This document shows, piece after piece, positions 55,666 through 63,499 of a stretch of 64,000 nucleotides of DNA (its first letter is position 1; each line of letters begins with the position of its first letter). The DNA is from Herbaspirillum sp. SJZ107 (GTDB lineage Bacteria > Pseudomonadota > Gammaproteobacteria > Burkholderiales > Burkholderiaceae_D). The stretch is taken from positions 1,612,001 to 1,676,000 of the forward strand of contig NZ_VFNH01000001.1 in the NCBI RefSeq assembly GCF_006715485.1. Direction: 5' to 3'. The notes beneath the pieces were generated by a model, which ran no database searches, had not been told where the DNA came from, and worked only from the letters and a program-made list of their open reading frames with translations. Position numbers and translations under genes: made by a program.

Positions 55666-56598
55666 TCAGGGTTTGACGTTGGCGGCGATGCGCAGTTCGG
55701 GGGCGGCCATGCGCTCGTCCCAGTACCAATAGCGGATTTCGTCGTCGCAGCGGTAGTTGACCACCTGGTGGTTGCCCCGGGCGTCCATCGCGTGAATGAC
55801 GACGCCGGCCAGGAAGCCGGTCTGCAGTTCGGCCAGTTCTTCCACCGCCAGCTTGACCGCATCTTCCAGCGTGTGGCCGAGCCGCAGCGCCAGCACAATG
55901 CTGCGCGCGGTCCCGCAGCGCATGGTCATCTCGCCGGTATGGGTGCAGGCGGCCGCGCCATAGCGGCTGTCCGCATAGAAGCCGGCGCCGGGAATCGGCG
56001 AATCGCCCAGGCGCCCCGGATACTTCCAGGCCCAGCCCGAGGTCGAGGTGACCACGCCGAGATTGTCGCCGCCGTCACGGCCCAGGAACACCGTTGTATC
56101 GCGTACGCGCTCCGGATCGGTGATCGTGTTGCTGAGCGGCGCCAGCGGAATGTCCGGGAAGGCGGCCAGCTGCTGCGGCGACATCTCCTTCTGCAGGCGC
56201 TCCCACCACACGCGCTTGCTGTCCGGATGCAGCACCTCGTCGAGCGCGAACCCGCGCTCGGTGGCAAAGCGGCGCGCCCCGGCGCCGGTCAGCATCACGT
56301 GCGGCAGGTGCTGCATCACTTCATAAGCCAGCGCGGAGACGGGCAGGGTGGCCGGCACCGCGCCGACCGCGCCGACGTCGCGCGTGGTACCGTCCATGAC
56401 GCCGGCGTCGAACTCCATCTCGCCCAGCATGTTCGGCCAGCCGCCGTAGCCGACGCTGCGCACCCTGGCCTCGCGTTCGACCTTCGCGATCCCTTCGATC
56501 ATGGACGGGATGCCGGCGCCGCCCCCTTTCAGCAGCTCGACCGTGGTGTCGAAGCCGGGCCAGGCTTCGGCGTTCGCCAACAGCATTTTCATGTTCAT
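55666..56598 (-). CDS. Aspartylglucosaminidase-like Ntn hydrolase
   Basis: This 310-residue protein resembles N4-(beta-N-acetylglucosaminyl)-L-asparaginase/isoaspartyl peptidase. SVGYGGWPNMLGEMEFDAGVM (in part), GRLGDSPIPGAGFYAD and GEMTMRCGTARS are typical. Relatives auto-cleave before a threonine in HDTIG; here that position reads GGDNLG, so the usual nucleophile is missing and the threonine in VVTSTSGWAWK is the only nearby candidate. It has no signal peptide. The start overlaps the ATPase stop (ATGA). Confidence 0.8.
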   Translation of the reverse strand: MNMKMLLANAEAWPGFDTTVELLKGGGAGIPSMIEGIAKVEREARVRSVGYGGWPNMLGEMEFDAGVMDGTTRDVGAVGAVPATLPVSALAYEVMQHLPHVMLTGAGARRFATERGFALDEVLHPDSKRVWWERLQKEMSPQQLAAFPDIPLAPLSNTITDPERVRDTTVFLGRDGGDNLGVVTSTSGWAWKYPGRLGDSPIPGAGFYADSRYGAAACTHTGEMTMRCGTARSIVLALRLGHTLEDAVKLAVEELAELQTGFLAGVVIHAMDARGNHQVVNYRCDDEIRYWYWDERMAAPELRIAANVKP

Positions 56599-57329
56599 GA
56601 CTTGTTCATCTTTGACAAAAATTGGGCGATACGCGGCTGCGCCAGGCCGCCGTCGGGGGCGAAGAACTGCGCCGCCGGCAGGTCGGCCAGCAGCCGGCCG
56701 CCGTCCAGGAAGACGATGCGGTCCGAGATCTCGCGCGCGAACTCGATTTCGTGGGTCACGAACAGCATCGTGGTGCCGCTGCGCGCCAGTTTCCCGAGGA
56801 TGGCCAGCACCTCGGCCGTCATCTCCGGATCGAGCGCGCTGGTGACTTCGTCCAGCAGCAGGTAGCGCGGCTGCATCGCCAGGGCGCGGCAGATGCCGAT
56901 GCGCTGGCGCTGGCCGCCCGACAGCTGGGACGGATACAGGCCGGCGCGCTCGCCCAGGCCGACGGAAGCCAGCAGCTCGCGCGCTGCCTGTTCGGCGCGG
57001 GCGCGCGGCATCTTGAGGACTTCGATCGGCGCCAGCGTCACGTTCTGCAGCGCCGTCATGTGCGGATACAGGTTGAATAGCTGGAACACGGTGCCCGAAC
57101 AGCGCCGCGCCAGCTGCAGCCCCTTCGGATCGTCGACGCGGTGGCCGTCGACCGAAATCGTGCCGCCGTCGAGCTTTTCCAGGCCGTTGATGCAGCGGAT
57201 CAGGGTCGACTTGCCGGAGCCGCTGGGGCCGAGAATGGACACGACTTCGCCCGGCGCGATGCGCAGGTCGATGCCATCCAGGATGATGTTGCTGCCGAAG
57301 CGCTTGGACACGCCTTCGATGTTGATCAT
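56595..57329 (-). CDS. ABC transporter ATP-binding protein (amino acid type)
   Basis: This 244-residue ATPase has Walker A GPSGSGKST, signature LSGGQRQRIGICRAL, and Walker B LLLDEVTSALDPE, with the Q-loop TVFQLFNLYPHMT. It powers the two permeases just upstream. The start at MINIEGVS, two bases before the permease's stop, is preferred. Confidence 0.95.
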   Translation of the reverse strand: MINIEGVSKRFGSNIILDGIDLRIAPGEVVSILGPSGSGKSTLIRCINGLEKLDGGTISVDGHRVDDPKGLQLARRCSGTVFQLFNLYPHMTALQNVTLAPIEVLKMPRARAEQAARELLASVGLGERAGLYPSQLSGGQRQRIGICRALAMQPRYLLLDEVTSALDPEMTAEVLAILGKLARSGTTMLFVTHEIEFAREISDRIVFLDGGRLLADLPAAQFFAPDGGLAQPRIAQFLSKMNKS

Positions 57330-57330
57330 G

Positions 57331-58005
57331 CTATAAACCCTTCCATTCACGATGCGCGCGCAGGCGCGCTTCCAGGCGTGCGCAGGCGCCGGCGATCAGC
57401 CGCGCCATCAGGTAGTACAGCAGGCCGATCACGGTCCAGACGATGAAGGGCTTGAGGGTGCGCAGGTTCAGGATCGCGCCGACCTTGGTGAGATCGATCA
57501 CGCCGATCACCGAGATCAGCGAGGTCACCTGCAGCTGGTTGATCAGCAGGCCGGCCAGCGGCCCGAAGCCGAAAGCGGCCGCCTGCGGCGCCACGACGCG
57601 GCGCAGCGTCTGCCAGCGGCTCAGGCCGAACACGCGCGCGGTCTCGAGCTGCTCGCGCCCGACCGATTCGATGGCCGACACCGCAATGACATAGATAAAG
57701 GCGGCGGTATTCCCGGACAGCGTGATCAGCGCGGCCTGCACCGGCGTCAGGTCTGTCTCCAGCAGCACCGGCAAGCCGAAGAACACCAGGAACAGCTGCA
57801 CCAGCACCGGGGAATTCTTCAGCAGCTCGGCCAGCAGGGCGGCCAGGGGCGCCAGCAGCGGCACGCGGTAATAGCGCAGCAGCGCCCAGCCCAGGCCGAT
57901 GACGCCGCCGATGAGGGTGGTCGCGGCGAACAGGGCTGCCGAGACGCCGAGGCCCTGCAGCAGCAGGAACAGGTCGTGCGAAGTGAAATCGGTGTAGCGC
58001 ATCAT
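57331..58005 (-). CDS. ABC transporter permease (amino acid type)
   Basis: This 224-residue inner-membrane protein has about five helices. The cytoplasmic EAA loop is seen as ETARVFGLSRWQTLRRVVAPQA. It is the HisM/GlnP family. It overlaps the other permease by four bases and is followed by the ATPase. Confidence 0.94.
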   Translation of the reverse strand: MMRYTDFTSHDLFLLLQGLGVSAALFAATTLIGGVIGLGWALLRYYRVPLLAPLAALLAELLKNSPVLVQLFLVFFGLPVLLETDLTPVQAALITLSGNTAAFIYVIAVSAIESVGREQLETARVFGLSRWQTLRRVVAPQAAAFGFGPLAGLLINQLQVTSLISVIGVIDLTKVGAILNLRTLKPFIVWTVIGLLYYLMARLIAGACARLEARLRAHREWKGL

Positions 58006-58679
58006 CGTGCATGCTCGCGGTTCAGGCGCCGGTGCAGGGCGCCGGCCGACAGCGAGACCAGCCAGGTCAGCACGGCGTACAGGACCAGCAGCAGCGCATA
58101 CACCTCGAACGGCTGGAAGGTGTCGGCCGCCACGATCTTGGCGCTGCCGGTCAGTTCATTCAGGGTGATCGCCGACAGGATCGACGAGGTCAGGATCAGG
58201 TTGACGAACACCGAGCCGAGCGGCCGCACGGCACTGCGCAGCGCGATCGGCAGCACGATGCGGCGGTAGATGGCCACCCGGGACAATCCGCTGACTTCCG
58301 CCGCTTCCAGCACGCCGGGGTCGATCGCCAGGATGCCGGCGCGGATCGCATCGGACGTGAAGGCGCCGCCCGCCAGCGACAGCGCCAGTACGCCGGTGGC
58401 GAAAGCGCTCAGCTCGAGGCCCATTTCCGGCAAGCCGTAGAACAGGAAGAACAGCTGGACGATGAAGGGCACGTTGCGGAACACGTCGACGTAGACGCCG
58501 GCCGCGCGCCGTGCCGGTGCCGATGCCGCGGTGCGCATCAGGGCCACCAGGGTGCCCAGCAGCAGGCTGCCGGCCAGGGCCAGCGCACAGGCGAGGGCGC
58601 TCAGGCGCGCCCCGGCGGCGAGGTCGCCGAAATACGGTATGAGCGAGGTCGGATCGAACTGCAAACTGCATTCTCCCAT
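58002..58679 (-). CDS. ABC transporter permease (amino acid type), first gene
   Basis: This 225-residue permease has the loop EAAEVSGLSRVAIYRRIVLP and helices such as ACALALAGSLLLGTLVALM. It forms a heteromeric channel with the next gene. It is first in the operon and directly follows the LacI-type operator. ATG at 58679 is preferred to a TTG upstream. Confidence 0.93.
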   Translation of the reverse strand: MGECSLQFDPTSLIPYFGDLAAGARLSALACALALAGSLLLGTLVALMRTAASAPARRAAGVYVDVFRNVPFIVQLFFLFYGLPEMGLELSAFATGVLALSLAGGAFTSDAIRAGILAIDPGVLEAAEVSGLSRVAIYRRIVLPIALRSAVRPLGSVFVNLILTSSILSAITLNELTGSAKIVAADTFQPFEVYALLLVLYAVLTWLVSLSAGALHRRLNREHAR

Positions 58680-58694
58680 CAAGCATGAAGCCAA

Positions 58695-58716
58695 AAAGTG
58701 AAACCGGTTTCACTTT
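58695..58716. promoter_or_regulatory. LacI-type operator
   Basis: AAAGTGAAACC is followed directly by its complement GGTTTCACTTT, a perfect 22-base palindrome with the GAAACCGGTTTC-type core of the LacI family. It begins 16 bases upstream of the first permease start, which suits repression of the ABC/asparaginase operon by the LacI gene at 53815. Confidence 0.85.
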
Positions 58717-58780
58717 AAGCCCGACGAGTCTCACACAAACTGTCGGGAATTTCAAGAACAATGGCGGCTGGCGCGGCGGA

Positions 58781-59512
58781 TCAGGCCCGCAGGGCGGCCT
58801 TCAATGCGGCCACCTTGGCGGCGCTGGTCTGGCGCCGGCCGCCGGCGTCGAAGCCGAACGCGGCGACCTGCGGCGATGCAGGCGCCAGCGGCACCGAGCA
58901 GGACGCGTGGACGTCGGTCAGCGGCAGGCGCGCGCGCAGCATGCCGGCGTTGCCGGCGTCGATACCGGCACCGGGCATGACGGTGATGCGCCCGGCGGCG
59001 GCGTCGAAGCAGCGCTGCAGGCCGTCCAGGCCATCCGGCGCTTTCCTGGCGCCGCCGGAGGTGAGGATGCGTTCGAAACCGAGGCCGATGGCGAGGAGGG
59101 TGGCTTGTGCCAGGTCCGGGCACAGGTCGATCGCGCGGTGCAGCGTGCAGCGCAGCTTGCGGTCTGCGGCGTGCCGGACCAGGCGTTCCAGTGTGCCTGC
59201 ATCCAGCTGGCCGTCGTCCAGCGACGCGCCGAGCACGACGCCTTGCAGGCCGGCAGCGGCGACGGCGTCGATCTCGTGCAGCATCAGCTGAATGTCCGCT
59301 TCGTTGAAACGGAAGTCGCCGCCGCGCGGGCGGACCATGGCCACGACCGGCACCGGGCTGCCGGAGGCCGCGCGCAGCAGGCCGGCGCTCGGGGTCAGGC
59401 CGCCGATCTCGAGGGCGCTGCAGAGTTCGATGCGGCCGGCGCCGCCTTCGAGCGCGGCGGCCAGGCCGTCGGGGTGGTCGACGCAGACTTCGAGGGTGAT
59501 CCCGTCAGCCAC
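58781..59512 (-). CDS. cutC: CutC family protein
   Basis: This 243-residue TIM-barrel protein has the CutC motifs: EVCVDHPDGLAAALEGGAGR, RIELCSAL, GGLTPSAGLL and MVRPRGGDFRFNEAD. The copper-homeostasis role is disputed. It starts with GTG, overlapping the ROK gene by eight bases, so both are co-translated. It lies next to the ABC operon, possibly hinting at sugar metabolism. Confidence 0.9.
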   Translation of the reverse strand: MADGITLEVCVDHPDGLAAALEGGAGRIELCSALEIGGLTPSAGLLRAASGSPVPVVAMVRPRGGDFRFNEADIQLMLHEIDAVAAAGLQGVVLGASLDDGQLDAGTLERLVRHAADRKLRCTLHRAIDLCPDLAQATLLAIGLGFERILTSGGARKAPDGLDGLQRCFDAAAGRITVMPGAGIDAGNAGMLRARLPLTDVHASCSVPLAPASPQVAAFGFDAGGRRQTSAAKVAALKAALRA

Positions 59513-60422
59513 GCTGGTTGCCCAGCTTTTCCAGTCCGAGCCAGGCGGCGCCGATCAATCCCGCTTCTGCGCCCGACTGGCCCGGCACGATGATCGGCGT
59601 GTCGGTCTTGCGCAGGATGGCGGCGCGCACCGCCGCGTCCAGGCGCGCGATCAGCGGCGCGCTGTTGGACAGGCCGCCGCCGACCGGCAGGATCGATGCG
59701 CCCACCGTATTGACGAGCATCGCCAGCGGGCCGGCCAGCAGGTCGATGAAGACGGCGACCGTGCGTTCGGCAGCGGCGTCGCCGGCCTGCCAGGCGTCGA
59801 TGATGGCGCGGCTGTCCAGCCCCGGCTGGCCCAGCGCCCCGTGCAGCCGCTCGAGGCCGCGCGCGCCGCCGACCGTGTCGAGGCAACCGGTCTGGCCGCA
59901 GCCGCAGGGGAAGCGCGGGATCGCCTGCGGCGGCGTGCCGGCGAACTGTGCGGCCACCGGGCCGTGGCCCCATTCGCCGGCGAGGCCGCCGGGGCCACCG
60001 ACCAGGTGGCCATCGATGACCAGGCCGCCGCCGACGCCGGTCCCCAGGATCAGGCCGAAAACGTTGCGGTGGCCGCGCCCGGCACCGGCCCGGGCTTCGG
60101 CCAGCGCGAAGCTGTCGGCGTCGTTGAGGATCCAGACCGGCAGCCCGAATGCCGCGGACAGGTCTGCGGCAAGCGTGCGGCCATCGATGCCCGGGATGTT
60201 GGCGCACTTGATGCGGCCGCTGTCCGGATCGATGACGCCGGCGATCGAGATGGCGACGCCCTCGGTCGGGCCGCCGGCATCGATCAGCGCCTGCATGGCT
60301 GCCGCGAAAGCCGCGAAGTCGTGGGTGGGCGTCGGCACGCGATGGGCGGCGCCGATCTGGCCGTCGGCGGTGGCGACGGCGGATTTGATGGCGGTGCCGC
60401 CGATGTCGAAGGAAGTAATCAT
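59505..60422 (-). CDS. ROK family sugar kinase (N-acetylglucosamine kinase-like)
   Basis: This 305-residue kinase begins MITSFDIGGTAIKSAV, with the ATP loop. ILNDADSFALAEA is the substrate-binding part with the catalytic aspartate, and GHGPVAAQ and the zinc motif CGCGQTGCLD are ROK hallmarks. GlcNAc or glucose is the likely substrate. An upstream ATG at 60434 is possible. Together with the asparaginase-like enzyme, GlcNAc phosphorylation is a plausible job. Confidence 0.88.
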   Translation of the reverse strand: MITSFDIGGTAIKSAVATADGQIGAAHRVPTPTHDFAAFAAAMQALIDAGGPTEGVAISIAGVIDPDSGRIKCANIPGIDGRTLAADLSAAFGLPVWILNDADSFALAEARAGAGRGHRNVFGLILGTGVGGGLVIDGHLVGGPGGLAGEWGHGPVAAQFAGTPPQAIPRFPCGCGQTGCLDTVGGARGLERLHGALGQPGLDSRAIIDAWQAGDAAAERTVAVFIDLLAGPLAMLVNTVGASILPVGGGLSNSAPLIARLDAAVRAAILRKTDTPIIVPGQSGAEAGLIGAAWLGLEKLGNQRG

Positions 60423-60486
60423 GTTCGGGATCATAAGGGCAAAAGTTGCGGATTGCCACAAAGATCATAATTCATTCCGCCCTTCG

Positions 60487-60492
60487 TATAAT
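60487..60492 (+). promoter_or_regulatory. -10 box of the secreted-protein gene
   Basis: TATAAT is 19 bases before the ATG at 60511. The -35 region is weak. It lies in the divergent gap of 88 bases between the ROK gene and the secreted protein gene. Confidence 0.4.
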
Positions 60493-60510
60493 CCATTTTT
60501 CGCTCCAGAC

Positions 60511-61884
60511 ATGAACATGATGAAATCGAAACACATTCTCTCGGCGCTCGCGTTTTCCGGCGTGACGGCCGTTGCCGCCGGCCAGGCCGGCCACGTCGAC
60601 AAGCTGCCGCAGGCGGCCGGCAAGGCGCCCGCGGTGCTCAGTACTGCCGAATTCGGCGCGAAAGACGGTCCCCTGAGCGACGATTCCGCCGCCGAGGCCG
60701 CCGCGCTCGAGCAGGCGACGGCGGCACGGAGCCTGCTGCGCAGCCAATGGATGTACAAAACGCCGAAGCGCGGGATCAAGGCATGGAAATCGACCTTCGG
60801 GACCCGGGATCAGGCCACGGTGGCCAGCTTCAGCGACGGCGACGAGGCGAGGGAGGCGCGCACCGAGGTGCTCGGCCTGGCGGCCGACTCGGACGTCTCG
60901 GTTCACCCCGAGCGCGATCACGTCGCACTGTTCGTGCAGCAGCTGGCACAGCCGGCGGCGGTGGCGACGTCGAAGACGACCTACACCGCGACCTCGGTCA
61001 CGTCGCCCGACTTTGCTGCGGCCATCGCCGCCGGAAAGATCAAGCGCGGCATGATGATCGATACCGGGGAGAGGCCCAAGAAAACGGGCGTGATCTACAG
61101 CGCGAGCGGGTCGACCATCAACGTATCGGCCTGGTATGTGGTCGACGGCACGCGCGCCACCGCGACGCCGGCGCGCGGCACGCCGGCCTACGTCAACCCG
61201 AGTACGAAGGTGTGGGCGCTGAATGCCAACGTCGAATTGCGCGCCAATGCCATGGCCACCGACGCCGTCGGCTTCGAACTGGGTCTGGTCAACGACAAGG
61301 CGGACGATCTCGGCTACCTGTACGACGCCGTGAACCTGGGTTCGAAACGTGGCCTGAATGCCTTCCAGTCGCGCGGACGCTGGGTGCAGGGCTTTTATGC
61401 ATACAACGGCACGAACTACGGTTTCGTGTCGCAGACCGCCGCGCAGATCGGCTTTTATGCCCAGGGCGGACCAGTCGGGATGCAGTCGGACGGCGCGACC
61501 GCCATTGCATACCTGGCCAAGAATGCGGCCAACGCGCTCGTGGTACAGAACACGGCCGGCAAGTCGCTGACCATTCTCGACGGTGCCGGCGTGTGGCAAA
61601 GCATCCGGACGCGCTATGCGACATTCGGCAACGGCCAGACCATCGACGGCCAGGCGGTGGTGGCTTCGGCGCTGGTCGTCTCGACGGCGACCACGATCCA
61701 TCTGCCGGCACCGGGCGCGAATGCAAATCGCGTGCTGTACGTGAAAAACCCGAAAGGCAGCACGGTGCCGGTCGACTTCGCCGGCAACGTCGAAGACGCA
61801 TCGGGTTCGGTGCAGGTTGCGCCGGGCGGTGCGGTGACGCTGATTTCGGATGGCAGCAAGTGGATACCGATCGGGAAATATTGA
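60511..61884 (+). CDS. Secreted protein of unknown function
   Basis: This 457-residue protein has a signal peptide (HILSALAFSGVTAVAAGQA). It begins with a helical, acidic N-region, then a middle beta-rich part (KTTYTATSVTSPDFAAAI, and RPKKTGVIYSASGSTINVSA). The C-terminal region reads like a phage-tail or capsule-lyase type beta protein (VQNTAGKSLTILDGAG, TIHLPAPGANANRVLYVKN). I recognise no family. It could be a surface or phage-derived protein; it is not in an operon. Confidence 0.6.
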   Translation: MNMMKSKHILSALAFSGVTAVAAGQAGHVDKLPQAAGKAPAVLSTAEFGAKDGPLSDDSAAEAAALEQATAARSLLRSQWMYKTPKRGIKAWKSTFGTRDQATVASFSDGDEAREARTEVLGLAADSDVSVHPERDHVALFVQQLAQPAAVATSKTTYTATSVTSPDFAAAIAAGKIKRGMMIDTGERPKKTGVIYSASGSTINVSAWYVVDGTRATATPARGTPAYVNPSTKVWALNANVELRANAMATDAVGFELGLVNDKADDLGYLYDAVNLGSKRGLNAFQSRGRWVQGFYAYNGTNYGFVSQTAAQIGFYAQGGPVGMQSDGATAIAYLAKNAANALVVQNTAGKSLTILDGAGVWQSIRTRYATFGNGQTIDGQAVVASALVVSTATTIHLPAPGANANRVLYVKNPKGSTVPVDFAGNVEDASGSVQVAPGGAVTLISDGSKWIPIGKY

Positions 61885-62006
61885 TCCGAAAGCGCAGGCC
61901 GGCGATGGGCTTGCCGGCGCTTGCACAGCGTATCTGCAACTTCGCATAATCTATATTATGTCAAATACGCGTTATGGAAAGGCGCCGAAACGCCCTCGGA
62001 GCAGTC

Positions 62007-63170
62007 CTACATGATCCCTTTTCCGTTGACCGACCCGATGATCTCGTCATAGCGCTCGTTATCGGTCTTGTGCAGATACGCCGCCGTCGTCGCGATATTG
62101 GCGTGCCCGGCCGTATCCTGCAGCGTCTTCAGCTGCACCCCATTGTTCGCATGGTTGGTCAGCATGCTGTGGCGCAGCCAGTGTGCCGAGGCCTGGCGCA
62201 GCGTCGCCGCGGTGTCGCCGTCGCCCTGGGCATCGGCGGCACGTGCGGCGTCGGCGAACATCGCCTTGATCGCTTCCGACGCCGCCTCGTCCGTGATGCG
62301 CGCCAGTTCGCGCGAGCGGCTCGACAGGACCAGCGGCGTGCGGTCCGTGCGGCTGCTTTGCGGCAGCAGTTCGAAGGCCTGGCGGTAGTCGCGGAAGGCT
62401 TCCAGCATGTCGGGCGGCACCGGCAGGCGGCGCGGTTTATTTCCCTTGCCGGTGACGTCCAGCCACCAGCGGCCGTTGCCTTCGGTGTAGATCGAGCCCA
62501 TCGAGGCGCTGACGATCTCGTTCAGGCGGGCGCCGGTGTGGGCAAAGGCGACCAGCAGGAACCGGTCGCGCGCGCGGCGCCGGAACGCCGCCGGGGTATC
62601 GGCCGGACGGCTGGAAACGGTCTGCAGGGCCAGTGCGATCGCGCCCTGGGTCAGGTAGCGCGTGATCCGGCTGGCCGACGGCGCCCGCACGTTGCGCACC
62701 AGTGCACCCGGATTGCGGCGCAAATAGCCGGTCTGTTCGGCAAAGCCCATCAGGCCCTTCACCGCGATCATGGCCTGGCGTCGGCTCGGATCCGACAGCG
62801 GTCCGGTGAATGGCCGGTACTGCGGATGGCTGCGCGGCCATTTGGTGGTCGACACCCAGCCAGGTGGCGGATTCTTGAGGAATTCCTTGTAGCTGTTCAG
62901 GTCGGCGACATTCAGCTGGACCAGGGTTTTCCTGGCTTCTTCGCGGCACCAGGTCAGGAAGCGGAACAATTCCTTCTGCGTGTTCTGGATCGACTTCGCG
63001 CTCAGTTCGCCGTGGGCGATGAACTCCCGCGCCAGTTCGATGTCGGTAGTGGCTTCGGTGATGGCATCGTCGGCCAGGCGGTACATCTTGACGTGCATGC
63101 GCCCACTCTCTCCGGTGGCGATCTCTTCCGGTTGGGATGGGCCCAGGTCGATTGGGGTAAAGTCTGGCAT
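62007..63170 (-). CDS. Tyrosine recombinase/integrase
   Basis: This 387-residue recombinase has an intact set: arginine in AHTGARLNEIVSA, the HWLRHSMLTNHA box, GHANIATTAAYLH with histidine and the tyrosine nucleophile. The core-binding domain is at about 75-180 (IQNTQKELFRFLTWCREEA). It is unlike the degenerate recombinase at 4986. I chose MPDFTPIDLG as start. An inverted repeat lies about 180 bases upstream. No phage or island genes are adjacent. Confidence 0.88.
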   Translation of the reverse strand: MPDFTPIDLGPSQPEEIATGESGRMHVKMYRLADDAITEATTDIELAREFIAHGELSAKSIQNTQKELFRFLTWCREEARKTLVQLNVADLNSYKEFLKNPPPGWVSTTKWPRSHPQYRPFTGPLSDPSRRQAMIAVKGLMGFAEQTGYLRRNPGALVRNVRAPSASRITRYLTQGAIALALQTVSSRPADTPAAFRRRARDRFLLVAFAHTGARLNEIVSASMGSIYTEGNGRWWLDVTGKGNKPRRLPVPPDMLEAFRDYRQAFELLPQSSRTDRTPLVLSSRSRELARITDEAASEAIKAMFADAARAADAQGDGDTAATLRQASAHWLRHSMLTNHANNGVQLKTLQDTAGHANIATTAAYLHKTDNERYDEIIGSVNGKGIM

Positions 63171-63499
63171 ACGATGCTTGGGAATACGGTTTGACGGGCT
63201 GGTAGGGCTGTATCTATGTACAGTATAGCATTTGCGCTGTTCCGATCTCGAACTCGACAATATATTTGGTAATGTCGAGTTTAAGATTTCAGGAAAAAGA
63301 CCAATTCTGCTTCCGCCCTGGTGGCAGAAAACGTTCATGCCTCGAAGCCACCTGTTCATGGCCCGTGAATCCAGCTTCGCGTTTGATGGATTCCGGGCTA
63401 TGAACAGGTGTCCGCAGATAATCACACTGCGGCAGGCCCACGGTCGATCCCGCTCGCGCAGCCCCTGCTCTGCGCGGTCACGTGAAGGATCCCAGGCTG
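63171..63499. other. Intergenic region with a long inverted repeat
   Basis: These 329 bases separate the recombinase from the TonB receptor fragment. They carry the long inverted repeat at 63349-63410. No gene is supported here. Confidence 0.5.
63349..63410. repeat. Long imperfect palindrome near the recombinase
   Basis: The arms 63349-63373 and 63387-63410 are complementary over about 24 bases with one bulged base and one G-U-type mismatch, loop 13 bases. It lies upstream of a recombinase gene, where it could be a recombination site or fold as an RNA hairpin. No T-run follows, so it is not a simple terminator. Confidence 0.55.
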
